This document shows positions 17,536-25,529 of a stretch of DNA of 38,736 nucleotides, piece after piece. A model generated the notes under the pieces. That model was not told where the DNA came from. It did not search any database and was given only the letters and a program-made list of their open reading frames with translations. Position 1 is the stretch's first letter. Each line of letters opens with the position of its first letter. The stretch comes from Planctomycetaceae bacterium (lineage in GTDB: Bacteria > Planctomycetota > Planctomycetia > Pirellulales > PNKZ01). The DNA lies in contig JAEUIN010000278.1 of NCBI GenBank assembly GCA_016793115.1, positions 1-38,736 on the forward strand. The letters are read 5' to 3'. The translations under genes were made by a program, and so were the position numbers.

Positions 17536-18870
17536 ATGACTTCCCAATTGAATCGTCGCGCGTTTCTCCGTTCCTCCGCCGTTGTCGCCTCGGCCGCAGC
17601 GGCCGCGCCTTGGCTCGCTTCGTCGGCTCGCGCCGCTTCGCCCAATGGTAAGCTGCGAACCGCGCATATCGGCGTCGGCGGCATGGGCGGCGCCGACTTG
17701 AAATCAATTTCGTCGCACCCGCAGGTTGAGGTGTTCGCGCTGTGCGACGTCGATTCCGAGCGGCTCGCCAAAGCGCTGGAGCTGCATCCAAAAGCGAAGA
17801 CTTACCGCGACTATCGCGAATTGCTCGCCGCTTTAGGCGATAAGATCGACGCCGTCGCCGTGTCGACGCCCGACCACACGCACGCGCCTGCGGCGCTGGC
17901 GGCGCTCACGGCCGGCAAGCCGGTCTATTGTCAGAAGCCTCTCACGCACGAAGTCGCCGAGGCCCGCAAGCTGCGACAAGTCGCCGACGAGCGCGGGCTC
18001 GTGACGCAAATGGGCATTCAAGTCCACTCATCGGAAATCTATCGCCGCGCGGTGCAAATGATTCAGGCCGGGGTGATCGGCAAGGTGAGCCGCGTCCATG
18101 CTTGGTCGAGCAAGAATTGGGGCTTCGACGGCGCGGCGCTTCCGGCCGCGGCGGAAGCGCCGCAGACGCTCGATTGGAATCTCTGGCTCGGCACGGCCGC
18201 GGACCGCAAGTATGTGCCCGGCGTTTACCACCCCGGCCAATGGCGCAAGCTGATCGACTTCGGCACCGGTACGCTCGGCGACATGGGCGTGCATATCTTC
18301 GACACGCCGTACGCCGCGCTCGAACTCACCGCGCCGAAGTGGGCTCGCACCACATGCCGCACGCCGACCGGGCTCGGGCACCCGGAGCAAAACGTCGTCG
18401 AGTACGAATTCCCCGGCACGAAGCACACGACGTCGACGCTTTCCTGGAAGTGGTACGACGGCGGCTTCGCCCCGCCGAAGATCGCCGATCTCGATCTTCC
18501 CGCGAGTCTCAAGCTGCCGCCCGACTTTGAACTGCCGGGACAGGGTTCGCTCTTCATCGGCGAAGGAGGAGCGATGTTGTTGCCGCACGTTGCCGAGGCG
18601 GTGCTGTTTCCGGAAGTGAAGTTCCGCGACTATGTGCGCCCGAGGCTTGAGCCGCGCAATCATTACCATGAATGGGTCGACGCCTGTCGCGGCGAAGGGA
18701 AAACGAGCGCCGGATTCGCCTACGCGGGCCCGCTCACCGAAGCATTGCTGCTCGGCGTAGTCGCGAACCGGTTCCCCGACGAACAGCTCGAATGGGACGC
18801 CGGGCAGCTCAAAGTGACGAACGTCGCCGCGGCGAATAAGTTGCTCACGAGCGAGTATCGCAAGTTTTAG
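17536..18870 (+). CDS. Tat-exported Gfo/Idh/MocA-family oxidoreductase
   Basis: The protein has 444 residues from the ATG at 17536. The N-terminus carries a twin-arginine signal (NRRAFLRSSAVVASAAAAAPWL, cleavage near ARA), so a folded, cofactor-loaded enzyme is exported. The Rossmann nucleotide-binding motif is HIGVGGMGG (about 44-52). STPDHTHAPAAL and KPVYCQKPLTHEVAEA (K134) match the EKP-type catalytic motif, with Gln in place of Glu as in many planctomycete members. The C-terminal substrate-binding part includes MGVHIFD and NHYHEWVDACRG. The family acts on sugars, inositols and related polyols with NAD(P) or bound nucleotide. The substrate cannot be assigned. The stop overlaps the stop of the convergent SGNH-like gene by four bases. 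Confidence 0.92.
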   Translation: MTSQLNRRAFLRSSAVVASAAAAAPWLASSARAASPNGKLRTAHIGVGGMGGADLKSISSHPQVEVFALCDVDSERLAKALELHPKAKTYRDYRELLAALGDKIDAVAVSTPDHTHAPAALAALTAGKPVYCQKPLTHEVAEARKLRQVADERGLVTQMGIQVHSSEIYRRAVQMIQAGVIGKVSRVHAWSSKNWGFDGAALPAAAEAPQTLDWNLWLGTAADRKYVPGVYHPGQWRKLIDFGTGTLGDMGVHIFDTPYAALELTAPKWARTTCRTPTGLGHPEQNVVEYEFPGTKHTTSTLSWKWYDGGFAPPKIADLDLPASLKLPPDFELPGQGSLFIGEGGAMLLPHVAEAVLFPEVKFRDYVRPRLEPRNHYHEWVDACRGEGKTSAGFAYAGPLTEALLLGVVANRFPDEQLEWDAGQLKVTNVAAANKLLTSEYRKF

Positions 18871-19928
18871 AGCAGTTTGTCGCGCTCGATCACGCGGGCG
18901 AGAAACTCGGTGAACTTCGGCGCGCCGGCCGGTGTGAGATGGACGCCGTCGGCCCAGTCGCCGTCGGCGAGGCCGCATTCGGCGGGATTGTCAAAGTTGT
19001 AGAACGGCGCGCTCAATTCGTCGGCTAGTAGTTCGAGATGTCGCACTTGGGCCTGGTATTCGGCTCCGGCGAGCGCTGAAACCTCGGCCTGATGCTTGGG
19101 CCGATTCGGCATCTGCATCAACACAAGTCGTGCGCCGTCTTCGCGCACCATCGCCGCGAGTTTTCTCAACGGATCAACTAGTCGTGGAGCGATGTGGAAG
19201 CCGCGATAGTAGTCGCGGACCACGGCTTGAAACTGCTCGCGTCGATCGTGCGGCGGCGTGCCGTCGGTGAACCACATCTGATTGTTGTGGTCGACGAACA
19301 CGTCGAACGCCGGCTTGTCGTTGAGGCCGAGCTCTTCGAGCGCCGTGTAGCGCAGGAGCGCAAGCGCCGAGCGCAACCGCAGGCACCGCCCACGCACCGC
19401 CTCGCGCAGGCTCCGCGCGGACGTTGCGGCGGCGAGCGGTGCGTCCGGCGGCGTCGTAGCGCTCGTCGACGTCGAGTTCGCGCCGCCCGTGTGGTCGTTG
19501 AAGTGCCACTCGTCGACATTGACCACGACGAGCTTCGCGCCGCGAAATTGTTCGCGGTTCCGCTCGTAGAAAAGTTGCATCAGCTCAGGGCCGCCGCCGA
19601 TGATGCTCGCGTTGACGCACGAGAGCGGCGGCAATTTGAGCGATTCGTCGAGCACGCGGGGAGCGACCCCGAACACGGCCCGCGAGCTGCCGAGCACGAC
19701 GACTTGCGGCCGATCGTACTTCGCCAAGATCATGCGTTCGACGGTCGCCATCCGCGCGACGGCGCCGGATTCGTCGCGTTGCCATGAGGCCGGGAGCGCC
19801 GCGACGAGCGCTTCGAGCGCGAGCATCACGCCGAGCGCGAGCGTTGCGGTCAGCGGGAAGCGCGGCTGCACCGTGCGGAGCGACTCGAACCTGAGCCCGG
19901 ACTTAAAACTGGAAGTAAATAAACGCAC
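18867..19928 (-). CDS. Membrane-anchored SGNH-hydrolase-like protein (AlgJ/DltD-like partner of MBOAT)
   Basis: The protein has 353 residues from the GTG at 19928. AAGGAG at 19938-19943, nine bases upstream, supports this start although it overlaps the preceding frame by 26 bases. One N-terminal TM (FPLTATLALGVMLALEALVA) anchors an extracytoplasmic domain. Block I reads VVVLGSSRAVFG, with S82 in the nucleophile position of GDS and Ser replacing Asp. Near the C-terminus WADGVHLTP supplies D327 and H330 of a catalytic dyad. SGNH-like proteins beside MBOAT transporters (AlgI/AlgJ, DltB/DltD, PatA/PatB) transfer acyl groups to polymers on the outer face. The overlapping MBOAT frames upstream support that role here. 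The polymer and acyl group are unknown. Confidence 0.82.
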   Translation of the reverse strand: MRLFTSSFKSGLRFESLRTVQPRFPLTATLALGVMLALEALVAALPASWQRDESGAVARMATVERMILAKYDRPQVVVLGSSRAVFGVAPRVLDESLKLPPLSCVNASIIGGGPELMQLFYERNREQFRGAKLVVVNVDEWHFNDHTGGANSTSTSATTPPDAPLAAATSARSLREAVRGRCLRLRSALALLRYTALEELGLNDKPAFDVFVDHNNQMWFTDGTPPHDRREQFQAVVRDYYRGFHIAPRLVDPLRKLAAMVREDGARLVLMQMPNRPKHQAEVSALAGAEYQAQVRHLELLADELSAPFYNFDNPAECGLADGDWADGVHLTPAGAPKFTEFLARVIERDKLL

Positions 19929-20310
19929 CGCCCGGCTCTCCTTGCACGGCGAAGATCCAAGTGAGCAGCAGCCCGACCACGAGCGCTCTGATTACGACAT
20001 GACGCTTCAAGAGCGTCGTCGCGTCCCGCGTTGCGTACTGCGGCAAGTCGATCAAAAGCAAAAGCGCCAACGCGGCCGCGCCGACGACGACGAGATCGCG
20101 CAGGAACACGATCTGCAACGGGCCGGTCGGCGGCGCACGATCAGGTCCGAGAAACAATCCGCGCAGATAACGGAACGCAGCGGGCAGATTCGGCGCTCGG
20201 AACAATATCCACGCCAGGGCGACGAGATGAAACGTGACGACGACGCCGGCGAATGTCGCCGCGCGGCGCTTCCAATCGACCGCTTGCGTCGAGGGTGGAA
20301 CTTCGCTCAA
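19903..20310 (-). CDS. C-terminal portion of MBOAT acyltransferase in a separate frame
   Basis: This 135-residue frame opens at a TTG (20310) that overlaps the stop of the upstream MBOAT frame (TTGA). It contains TFHLVALAWILFRAPNLPAAFRYLRGLF and two further TM segments (LVVVGAAALALLLLIDL; VIRALVVGLLLTWIFA). These are the features expected at the C-terminus of AlgI-type MBOAT proteins. The two frames together give about 511 residues, the normal length of one intact protein. The offset is -1 relative to the upstream frame. It is either a frameshift mutation or assembly error in the GC-rich repeat near 20310-20330, or a naturally split, translationally coupled protein. No canonical slippery heptamer is seen. 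Confidence 0.75.
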   Translation of the reverse strand: MSEVPPSTQAVDWKRRAATFAGVVVTFHLVALAWILFRAPNLPAAFRYLRGLFLGPDRAPPTGPLQIVFLRDLVVVGAAALALLLLIDLPQYATRDATTLLKRHVVIRALVVGLLLTWIFAVQGEPGGAFIYFQF

Positions 20311-21437
20311 GTCGCCGCCTCCGCCGCGGCGCGGCCGTGCGAGAGGTATTTCGGTCTAGGAATCCATGTCTGTGCGCTCGCCGGAGCGCCGCGCGACGTC
20401 CAGAGCTTATGCAGGGCGAGCATCAGTCCGTGGAATCCGCCCCAGGCCACGAAGTTCCACGACGCACCGTGCCAGAACCCCCCGAGCAGCATCGTCGCCA
20501 GCAGGTTGCGATAGGTTGCAATCTTGCCGCCGCGGTTGCCGCCGAGGGGGATGTAAACGTAATCGCGCAGCCACTCCGAGAGGCTCACATGCCAGCGCCG
20601 CCAGAAGTCGGTGATGTTCGCGGCGAAATAGGGCTGTCGGAAGTTTTCGACCAGCTCAAAGCCCAAGATGCGGGCCAGACCGCGGGCCATGTCGCTGTAG
20701 CCGGAGAAGTCGGCGTAGATCTGCAAGGCGAAGCAATACAGGCCGAACCAGAGCGTCGCGGCGCTCAAACTGCGGTGGCTTTCAAAGATCCGATCGGCGT
20801 AGGGAGCGACCATGTCGGCGACGGCCATCTTCTTAAATAGCCCGATTAAGAGCAGCAGCGAGCCGGAGCACCAACCGTCCCAGGTCATGCGCCGCGGACC
20901 GAGGATCTGTGGAATCAACCGGCCGGCGCGCTCGATGGGACCGGCCACGAGCTGGGGAAAGAAAGTGACGAACAGCAAGTAGTCGCCGTAGCGACGAATC
21001 GGCTGCAACTCACCGCGATAGACGTCGACTGCGTAGCTCACCGCTTGGAACGTGTAGAAGCTGATCCCAACGGGAAGCACGATCGACGGCGCCCAAGAGT
21101 TCGTCGCGAAGCCGACGGAGCCGAGCAGCTCCTGAAAACTCCCCACGAAGAAGTTGCAGTATTTGAAGAAGCCGAGAATGCCGAAGTTGCCGGCGAGACT
21201 GAGCCGCAGCCAGCGGCGGCGAAGCCGCATGTCGCACGTCGCAGCCATGCGCAGCGCGGCGATATAGTCGATCGACGCCGAGGCGATGAGCAGTCCGAGA
21301 AAGCGGACGTCCCACGCGCCGTAGAAATAGAGGCTCGCCGCGAGCAGCAGCGCGTTCTGCCGCCGCTGATCGAGCGCGCAATAAAGCGCGAACACCGGCG
21401 CGAAGAACAGCGCAAACGTGAGCGAATGAAACAGCAT
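20307..21437 (-). CDS. MBOAT-family O-acyltransferase (AlgI-like), N-terminal and catalytic part
   Basis: This 376-residue membrane protein starts at ATG 21437. It begins with MLFHSLTFALFFAPVFALYCAL and NALLLAASLYFYGAWD, typical of AlgI-like MBOATs. GISFYTFQAVSYAVDVYRGE, FFPQLVAGPIERA and DFSGYSDMARG are conserved family blocks. NFRQPYFAANITDFWRRWH and the catalytic-histidine segment GGFWHGASWNFVAWGGFHG (about H323) complete the catalytic core. The protein stops after a hydrophilic linker, and its last TM helices are in the next frame. Such proteins move acyl groups across the membrane for polymer acetylation. The AlgJ/DltD-like partner is encoded downstream. A receiver-domain gene lies 114 bases upstream on the same strand. 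Confidence 0.9.
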   Translation of the reverse strand: MLFHSLTFALFFAPVFALYCALDQRRQNALLLAASLYFYGAWDVRFLGLLIASASIDYIAALRMAATCDMRLRRRWLRLSLAGNFGILGFFKYCNFFVGSFQELLGSVGFATNSWAPSIVLPVGISFYTFQAVSYAVDVYRGELQPIRRYGDYLLFVTFFPQLVAGPIERAGRLIPQILGPRRMTWDGWCSGSLLLLIGLFKKMAVADMVAPYADRIFESHRSLSAATLWFGLYCFALQIYADFSGYSDMARGLARILGFELVENFRQPYFAANITDFWRRWHVSLSEWLRDYVYIPLGGNRGGKIATYRNLLATMLLGGFWHGASWNFVAWGGFHGLMLALHKLWTSRGAPASAQTWIPRPKYLSHGRAAAEAAT

Positions 21438-21551
21438 GCGGCGGCGCGAGCGCGAGGCCTCAAGATGGGAACGGCGAGACGTTAAAGTCTCACGCCGCAG
21501 CCGACAAGGTCGCTCGCTCGGCCTGGAGCCCGATGCCGGCTCCGCCGGCGG

Positions 21552-21983
21552 TCATTCTCGCGGAGAATCGCCGGTCAATCGCGGGTGCGCAAAAAGCTGT
21601 TCCAGCGTCGCGGCCGCCGCCGGCTTTACGAGGTGCAGGTCGATTCCTACCTCCCCACAGCGCCGCCGGTCTTGCTCGCGTGAGTAGCCGGTCAGCGCGG
21701 CGATCAAAGCGCCGCGCGTCGCCGGCGCAGCGCGGAGCGCGGCGGCGACTTCGAAGCCGTCGAGTCCCGGCAGGCCGATATCGAGCAAGATAATTTCCGG
21801 ACGCATTCGCGCCGCCGTCTCCAAGGCGGTCTTACCGTCGTAAGCCGTTTCAACCGTGTGGCCCCAGAACTTCTGCAGCAACACGGAAAGCACCTGGGCG
21901 GCGCCGCGATTATCGTCCACGACGAGTATTCGCCGCGGCGTCGTCGGCTTCGGTTTCCAACCACCGGATTCAGGTAGATTCAT
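21552..21983 (-). CDS. Single-domain response regulator receiver protein
   Basis: The ATG at 21983 gives 143 residues. The frame is open farther upstream, but that translation is Arg-rich and featureless. The receiver domain shows RRILVVDDNRGAAQVL (D23-D24), the phosphoacceptor D68 in IILLDIGLPGLDGFEVA, AALTGYS for the switch position and HLVKPAAAATLEQL with the conserved Lys. The sequence resembles receivers that accompany hybrid histidine kinases more than chemotaxis CheY. There is no DNA-binding domain. It is the first gene of the minus-strand group leading into the MBOAT/SGNH genes, so it may modulate that pathway, but this is only positional evidence. Confidence 0.88.
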   Translation of the reverse strand: MNLPESGGWKPKPTTPRRILVVDDNRGAAQVLSVLLQKFWGHTVETAYDGKTALETAARMRPEIILLDIGLPGLDGFEVAAALRAAPATRGALIAALTGYSREQDRRRCGEVGIDLHLVKPAAAATLEQLFAHPRLTGDSPRE

Positions 21984-22639
21984 AGCGTAAGGGTCGGCGC
22001 GTGCCGTTTTGGGGCTCGATAGAAATACGGTAAGGAGAGCCGCGGCTTTCTCAAAGCCGCGGCGCGTGTTTCCCGGCAAATTTGCGGCAATCCGGCGGTT
22101 GCACGTCGGTCGGCCACCGACAGGCGGCGGTCGACGGTTGCCGAAGCCGTTTGGTCGCGCTCGGCCCGTGCAAAGAATTAAGGCGGCGCGCAGCAAGTCG
22201 AAGCCGACGTTGCCGATCAGAGCAATCGACGCGGCAAGGCGCCGCGGTTGCGCGAGAGATGTTCGCCCATGGCTCGCAAGAAACTCGCGAGCGAGGCGTC
22301 GGGCCGAGAGAATTCGTACATGGCGAAGGTGTCGTTGGTTCGCGAAAGGCGAGCCTGGCCGAAGCCAAGGTCGCCGTGATTTGTCGGCCCTCAGGTCGAT
22401 TATTCGTGACGCTCCGTCGGAGTGAAGGCCGACGTGCGTCAAGGTTTTGTCAAAGCTCGAAACTGCCGCATTTGGGATAGTTTTCGCGTCCCGGCTTTGG
22501 TGCCGTTCCGACCTGTATCAGAACGATCTCGCGGATTGTCCAGTGCGACGCGTTGCCGGCGACCGACTACAATGGGAAAGCTCACTGCGGCCGACGCCGT
22601 GCTTCGGTCTCACATTCCGCCTCCTCGCGACCTCTCCGG
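21984..22639. other. Intergenic region between divergent response regulator and HlyD-like genes
   Basis: This stretch of 656 bases has several open frames on both strands. All are Arg/Pro/Ser-rich and show no family motif or credible ribosome site. The only element I can point to is a TACAAT hexamer at 22568-22573, 67 bases before the HlyD-like start. Confidence 0.55.
22568..22573 (+). promoter_or_regulatory. Possible -10 element (TACAAT) for the HlyD-like gene
   Basis: GACTACAATG is a -10-like hexamer 67 bases before the chosen ATG. No -35 hexamer is visible at 16-18 bases, so the assignment is weak. Confidence 0.3.
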
Positions 22640-23962
22640 ATGATCAGTCCTACTTCATCGACGTCTTCTCCCGACGCGCCGCCGGCGTCCGGAAAAGATT
22701 CTTTTGCCTTGCGCGAGCGCGTACGCTCCTTGCAATTGCCGGCGACGGCCAAGCAAGGGGCTCGCGGCGACCTCTGGCGTCGCGTCGCGGCCGGGATCAT
22801 CTTGCTGGCGCTCGTCGCACTCACCGTCCAGAAGGGCATCGCGTGGTTCAAGGGCGCTTCCGAGAAGTCGGGCGCGCCGACGGCGGCCGCTCGCCCGCAG
22901 AGTTCGCCGACGTCCGATTCGGCGAGCCCCTCGGCTTCCACTTCGCTCGGCGAGAATCGCCCGACGACCGCCGTGCCGGCGGCGAATCTACCCGACGCAC
23001 GGCCCGGGCCGACGACCGCCGCCGATCCGACACAAGCCAAGATCGTGTTGGAGTCGCGCGGTTATCTCGTACCGGCGCATCAAATCTTGGTCAGCCCCAA
23101 GGTGCAAGGGATGGTCGTGAAGCTCGACATCGAAGAAGGCCGCCGAGTCGAGAAGGGGGCCTTGCTTGCGCAGATCGAGAGCATCGAATACGAACGTGAT
23201 CTCGAACGCGCCGTCGCGCTGTATGAACTCTCGAAGGCCCGCTTGCTCGAAATGGAAAACGGCAGCCGGCCGGAGGAGATTGCGCAGGCCGAGGCGGAGT
23301 TGGGGCAGGCACAAGAGGAGATCGTCGACTTCGAGCGGACCTGGAAGCGCAATCAGGAGTTGTGGAAGTCGCGTTCGGTGACGGAGCAGGAGTTGCAGAA
23401 ATCGGAGGCGATCTATCTCGCCGCCCGCCGACGTATCGACGCGCTCAACTTCGCGTTGCAGTTGCTGCGGAAAGGCCCGCGCGAAGAGCGAATCATCGCG
23501 GCTCGGGCCGAGGTGAAACAATATGAGGCCGACGTCCGTAAAGCCGAGTGGCGGCTGGGCAACTGCACGATTCGCGCGCCGATCTCCGGCACGATCCTCA
23601 AGAAGAACGCCGAGGAGGGTAACCTCGTCAACTCGATGGCCTTGCAGGGCAACTTCAGTCTCTGCGAGATGGCCGACCTATCCGACTTGGAAGTCGACCT
23701 GGCGATTCAAGAGCGCGACGTGTCGAACATCTTCATCGGCCAGATGTGCCGCGTGCGCAGCGAAGCGTTTCCCAAGCGGATCTACGAAGGCTACGTGGCC
23801 CGGCTGATGCCGATCGCCGATCGGGCCAAGGGAGCGATCCCGGTGCGGGTGAAAGTTCGCGTGCCGAGCGAAGAAGAGGGCGTGTATCTCAAACCGGAAA
23901 TGGGGGCGAACGTCTCGTTCTACGACGCCCGCGATCCGAAGTTGCCGGCGGAGAAGAAGTGA
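22640..23962 (+). CDS. HlyD/RND-type membrane fusion (periplasmic adaptor) protein
   Basis: The protein has 440 residues from the ATG at 22640. One TM lies near residues 50-70 (AAGIILLALVALTVQKGIAW), after a cytoplasmic N-terminus, followed by a Pro/Ser-rich linker. GYLVPAHQILVSPKVQGMVV and IEEGRRVEKGALLAQIES are the first biotinyl-lipoyl half. A long alpha-helical hairpin follows (RPEEIAQAEAELGQAQEEI and onward). CTIRAPISGTILKKNAEEG is the second lipoyl half, followed by a beta-barrel segment. Adaptors of this type link an inner-membrane ABC or RND pump to an outer-membrane channel. Neither partner is encoded in the window, so its transporter must be elsewhere. It converges with the minus-strand membrane protein gene. 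Confidence 0.9.
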   Translation: MISPTSSTSSPDAPPASGKDSFALRERVRSLQLPATAKQGARGDLWRRVAAGIILLALVALTVQKGIAWFKGASEKSGAPTAAARPQSSPTSDSASPSASTSLGENRPTTAVPAANLPDARPGPTTAADPTQAKIVLESRGYLVPAHQILVSPKVQGMVVKLDIEEGRRVEKGALLAQIESIEYERDLERAVALYELSKARLLEMENGSRPEEIAQAEAELGQAQEEIVDFERTWKRNQELWKSRSVTEQELQKSEAIYLAARRRIDALNFALQLLRKGPREERIIAARAEVKQYEADVRKAEWRLGNCTIRAPISGTILKKNAEEGNLVNSMALQGNFSLCEMADLSDLEVDLAIQERDVSNIFIGQMCRVRSEAFPKRIYEGYVARLMPIADRAKGAIPVRVKVRVPSEEEGVYLKPEMGANVSFYDARDPKLPAEKK

Positions 23963-23995
23963 ACGCGTCGCGAGTCGGCGTCGCACGACGTCAGC

Positions 23996-24016
23996 CCCCC
24001 GGCGAATCGCCGGGGG
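23996..24016. terminator. GC-rich hairpin between convergent genes (bidirectional terminator candidate)
   Basis: CCCCCGGC (23996-24003) and GCCGGGGG (24009-24016) form a perfect 8-bp stem with loop GAATC. It lies in the 73-base gap between the HlyD-like gene and the convergent membrane protein gene. There is no T-run on either side. Confidence 0.5.
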
Positions 24017-24035
24017 CGATGGCCCGCCGCCTCAA

Positions 24036-25529
24036 TTACTGATCCAGCTTGCTGAAGTCGGGTCCGTTTCGGATGTCCCCTTTCAACTCGTTGAGCGACG
24101 TTTGCGGAGCGTTTACCCGCTCCATCAGCGTGCGCGTCGTGCGATCGCTGCGCAGGCTGCGCCCGCCGACGATCAAAATCGCCCCGATTACGACCACGAG
24201 CAACCCGATCGTCCACCAATTCATTTCCTCGTGCGGCGGCACGGCCGGGGTCCATTCCAGCGTCTTGCCCACCAAAAGCGGCGCCTTTTGCATCACCTTC
24301 GGTGCTTGCAATCGCTTTTCGTCTTCGGTCTGCGGCCGATCGTAAACGAAGCCCGTCAGCAAGGTGCCCGGAATGCGCACCTCTTCGCGGATGTCTTCCC
24401 CTTCCGGGAAACCGTGCGGCAGTTCGAGCACGTCGAACACCAGCGGATTGTCTTGCGAGAGCGCCGTGAAAAGATAGATCTGATAATACGACGCGATGCC
24501 GAAGCGGCGATGGAATTCATCGTCGGGCACGATCCGCACGCAGCGGCGGGCCTGCCCGTCGACGGTCGTTAACTCGCCCAACATGATCTTCGGATCGTTG
24601 AACAGCGGCACCAGCGACGGCGGATTCTTGGTGAGTTCCAGCAACTGCGCGAAGTCGAACTTTTTCATCGTCGCCAAGAGGTGGAACAAGCATTCGCGTT
24701 CCTGCGCGAGATCGCTCGATGTGTCGCGCACCTCGTCGTAGAGGGCGTAATCCATGCCGGCGTCGCCCAGCGGCGTGCGCTTGTACCACTCCAGCCGCTC
24801 GGCGACGAGCACGGGCAAGCCGGCGATCGTCTTCAGCGCCAACCCTTCGACGCCGCTCCGCTCATTGAGCTTGGTTTCCTGGCGGAGCGGTGCGGGAACC
24901 GTAAGCGAATACACGGTGAGCGGCGAAGAACCGTCGTCGGGAGCGAGTTCGCAGCGATAGTAGCGGCGCCGCGGATCGTCTTTCTTGAGGCCGGGCTCGG
25001 CGTCGGCTGAATGAAACACGGCGTCCGCGTAGACAATTTCGAGATCGGCGTCGCCGAACTCCAGCGGCGCGATTGCCTTGAGGGTACCGCGCACGTTCCA
25101 AAACTTGCCGCGCAGGTCGGTCGCCGGAGTCGATTTCTTAAGCGGTTGGGAATACTTGTCCCAATCGTCGGGCTTAAACTGTCGCACTGAAGCGAACAGG
25201 CCGACGAGGGATTTCAATTCGGCGTCGCTCAGCGGCAAGTTGTCTTTGAACTTCGCGAGCGTGTCGGAACGAATACCGGCCGCAAACAGCAACTGGCCGA
25301 ACTCATCGGTCGGCACCGGCAAGTCGAGCGGAGCGGCGGTCGCCGTCGGGCGAGCCGTAGGGAGATTCAATTGGATGGCCGGCGGCGGGGCGTCGGCCGC
25401 CGGTTTCGCATCGGCGGGCGCTTTATCTTGAGCGTTCGCTTTTTGCGGGGCCGCGGTAAACAAGCCGACGCCGACGACGAACGAACACAGGACGACGCAC
25501 AGAGCGAGCGGGGGGTGGCGGCGAATCAT
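24036..25529 (-). CDS. Membrane-anchored extracytoplasmic protein, unknown function (duplicated domain, LNELK tail)
   Basis: I do not recognise a named family. It has 497 residues from the ATG at 25529, which overlaps the stop of the upstream paralog (ATGA). A signal peptide (LALCVVLCSFVVGVGLFTA, cleavage near ANA) and a Pro/Ala linker lead to two similar beta-rich modules. The first spans about 130-260 and contains RGKFWNVRGTLK, RYYRCELAP and LVAERLEWYKR. The second spans about 320-435 and contains ELTTVDGQARRCVRIVP, YYQIYLF and APLLVGKTLEWTPA. A C-terminal TM (NWWTIGLLVVVIGAILIVGG, about 437-456) leaves a 41-residue cytoplasmic tail containing TSLNELK. It is therefore an envelope protein with its bulk outside and a short inside tail. 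The modules resemble OB-like folds by strand pattern only (weak inference). Confidence 0.8.
   Translation of the reverse strand: MIRRHPPLALCVVLCSFVVGVGLFTAAPQKANAQDKAPADAKPAADAPPPAIQLNLPTARPTATAAPLDLPVPTDEFGQLLFAAGIRSDTLAKFKDNLPLSDAELKSLVGLFASVRQFKPDDWDKYSQPLKKSTPATDLRGKFWNVRGTLKAIAPLEFGDADLEIVYADAVFHSADAEPGLKKDDPRRRYYRCELAPDDGSSPLTVYSLTVPAPLRQETKLNERSGVEGLALKTIAGLPVLVAERLEWYKRTPLGDAGMDYALYDEVRDTSSDLAQERECLFHLLATMKKFDFAQLLELTKNPPSLVPLFNDPKIMLGELTTVDGQARRCVRIVPDDEFHRRFGIASYYQIYLFTALSQDNPLVFDVLELPHGFPEGEDIREEVRIPGTLLTGFVYDRPQTEDEKRLQAPKVMQKAPLLVGKTLEWTPAVPPHEEMNWWTIGLLVVVIGAILIVGGRSLRSDRTTRTLMERVNAPQTSLNELKGDIRNGPDFSKLDQ

Noticed and set aside
21984..22442. N-terminal extension of the response regulator to 22442
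   Set aside because: The extension is Arg-rich and featureless with no ribosome site. The ATG at 21983 lies 18 residues before the first receiver strand.
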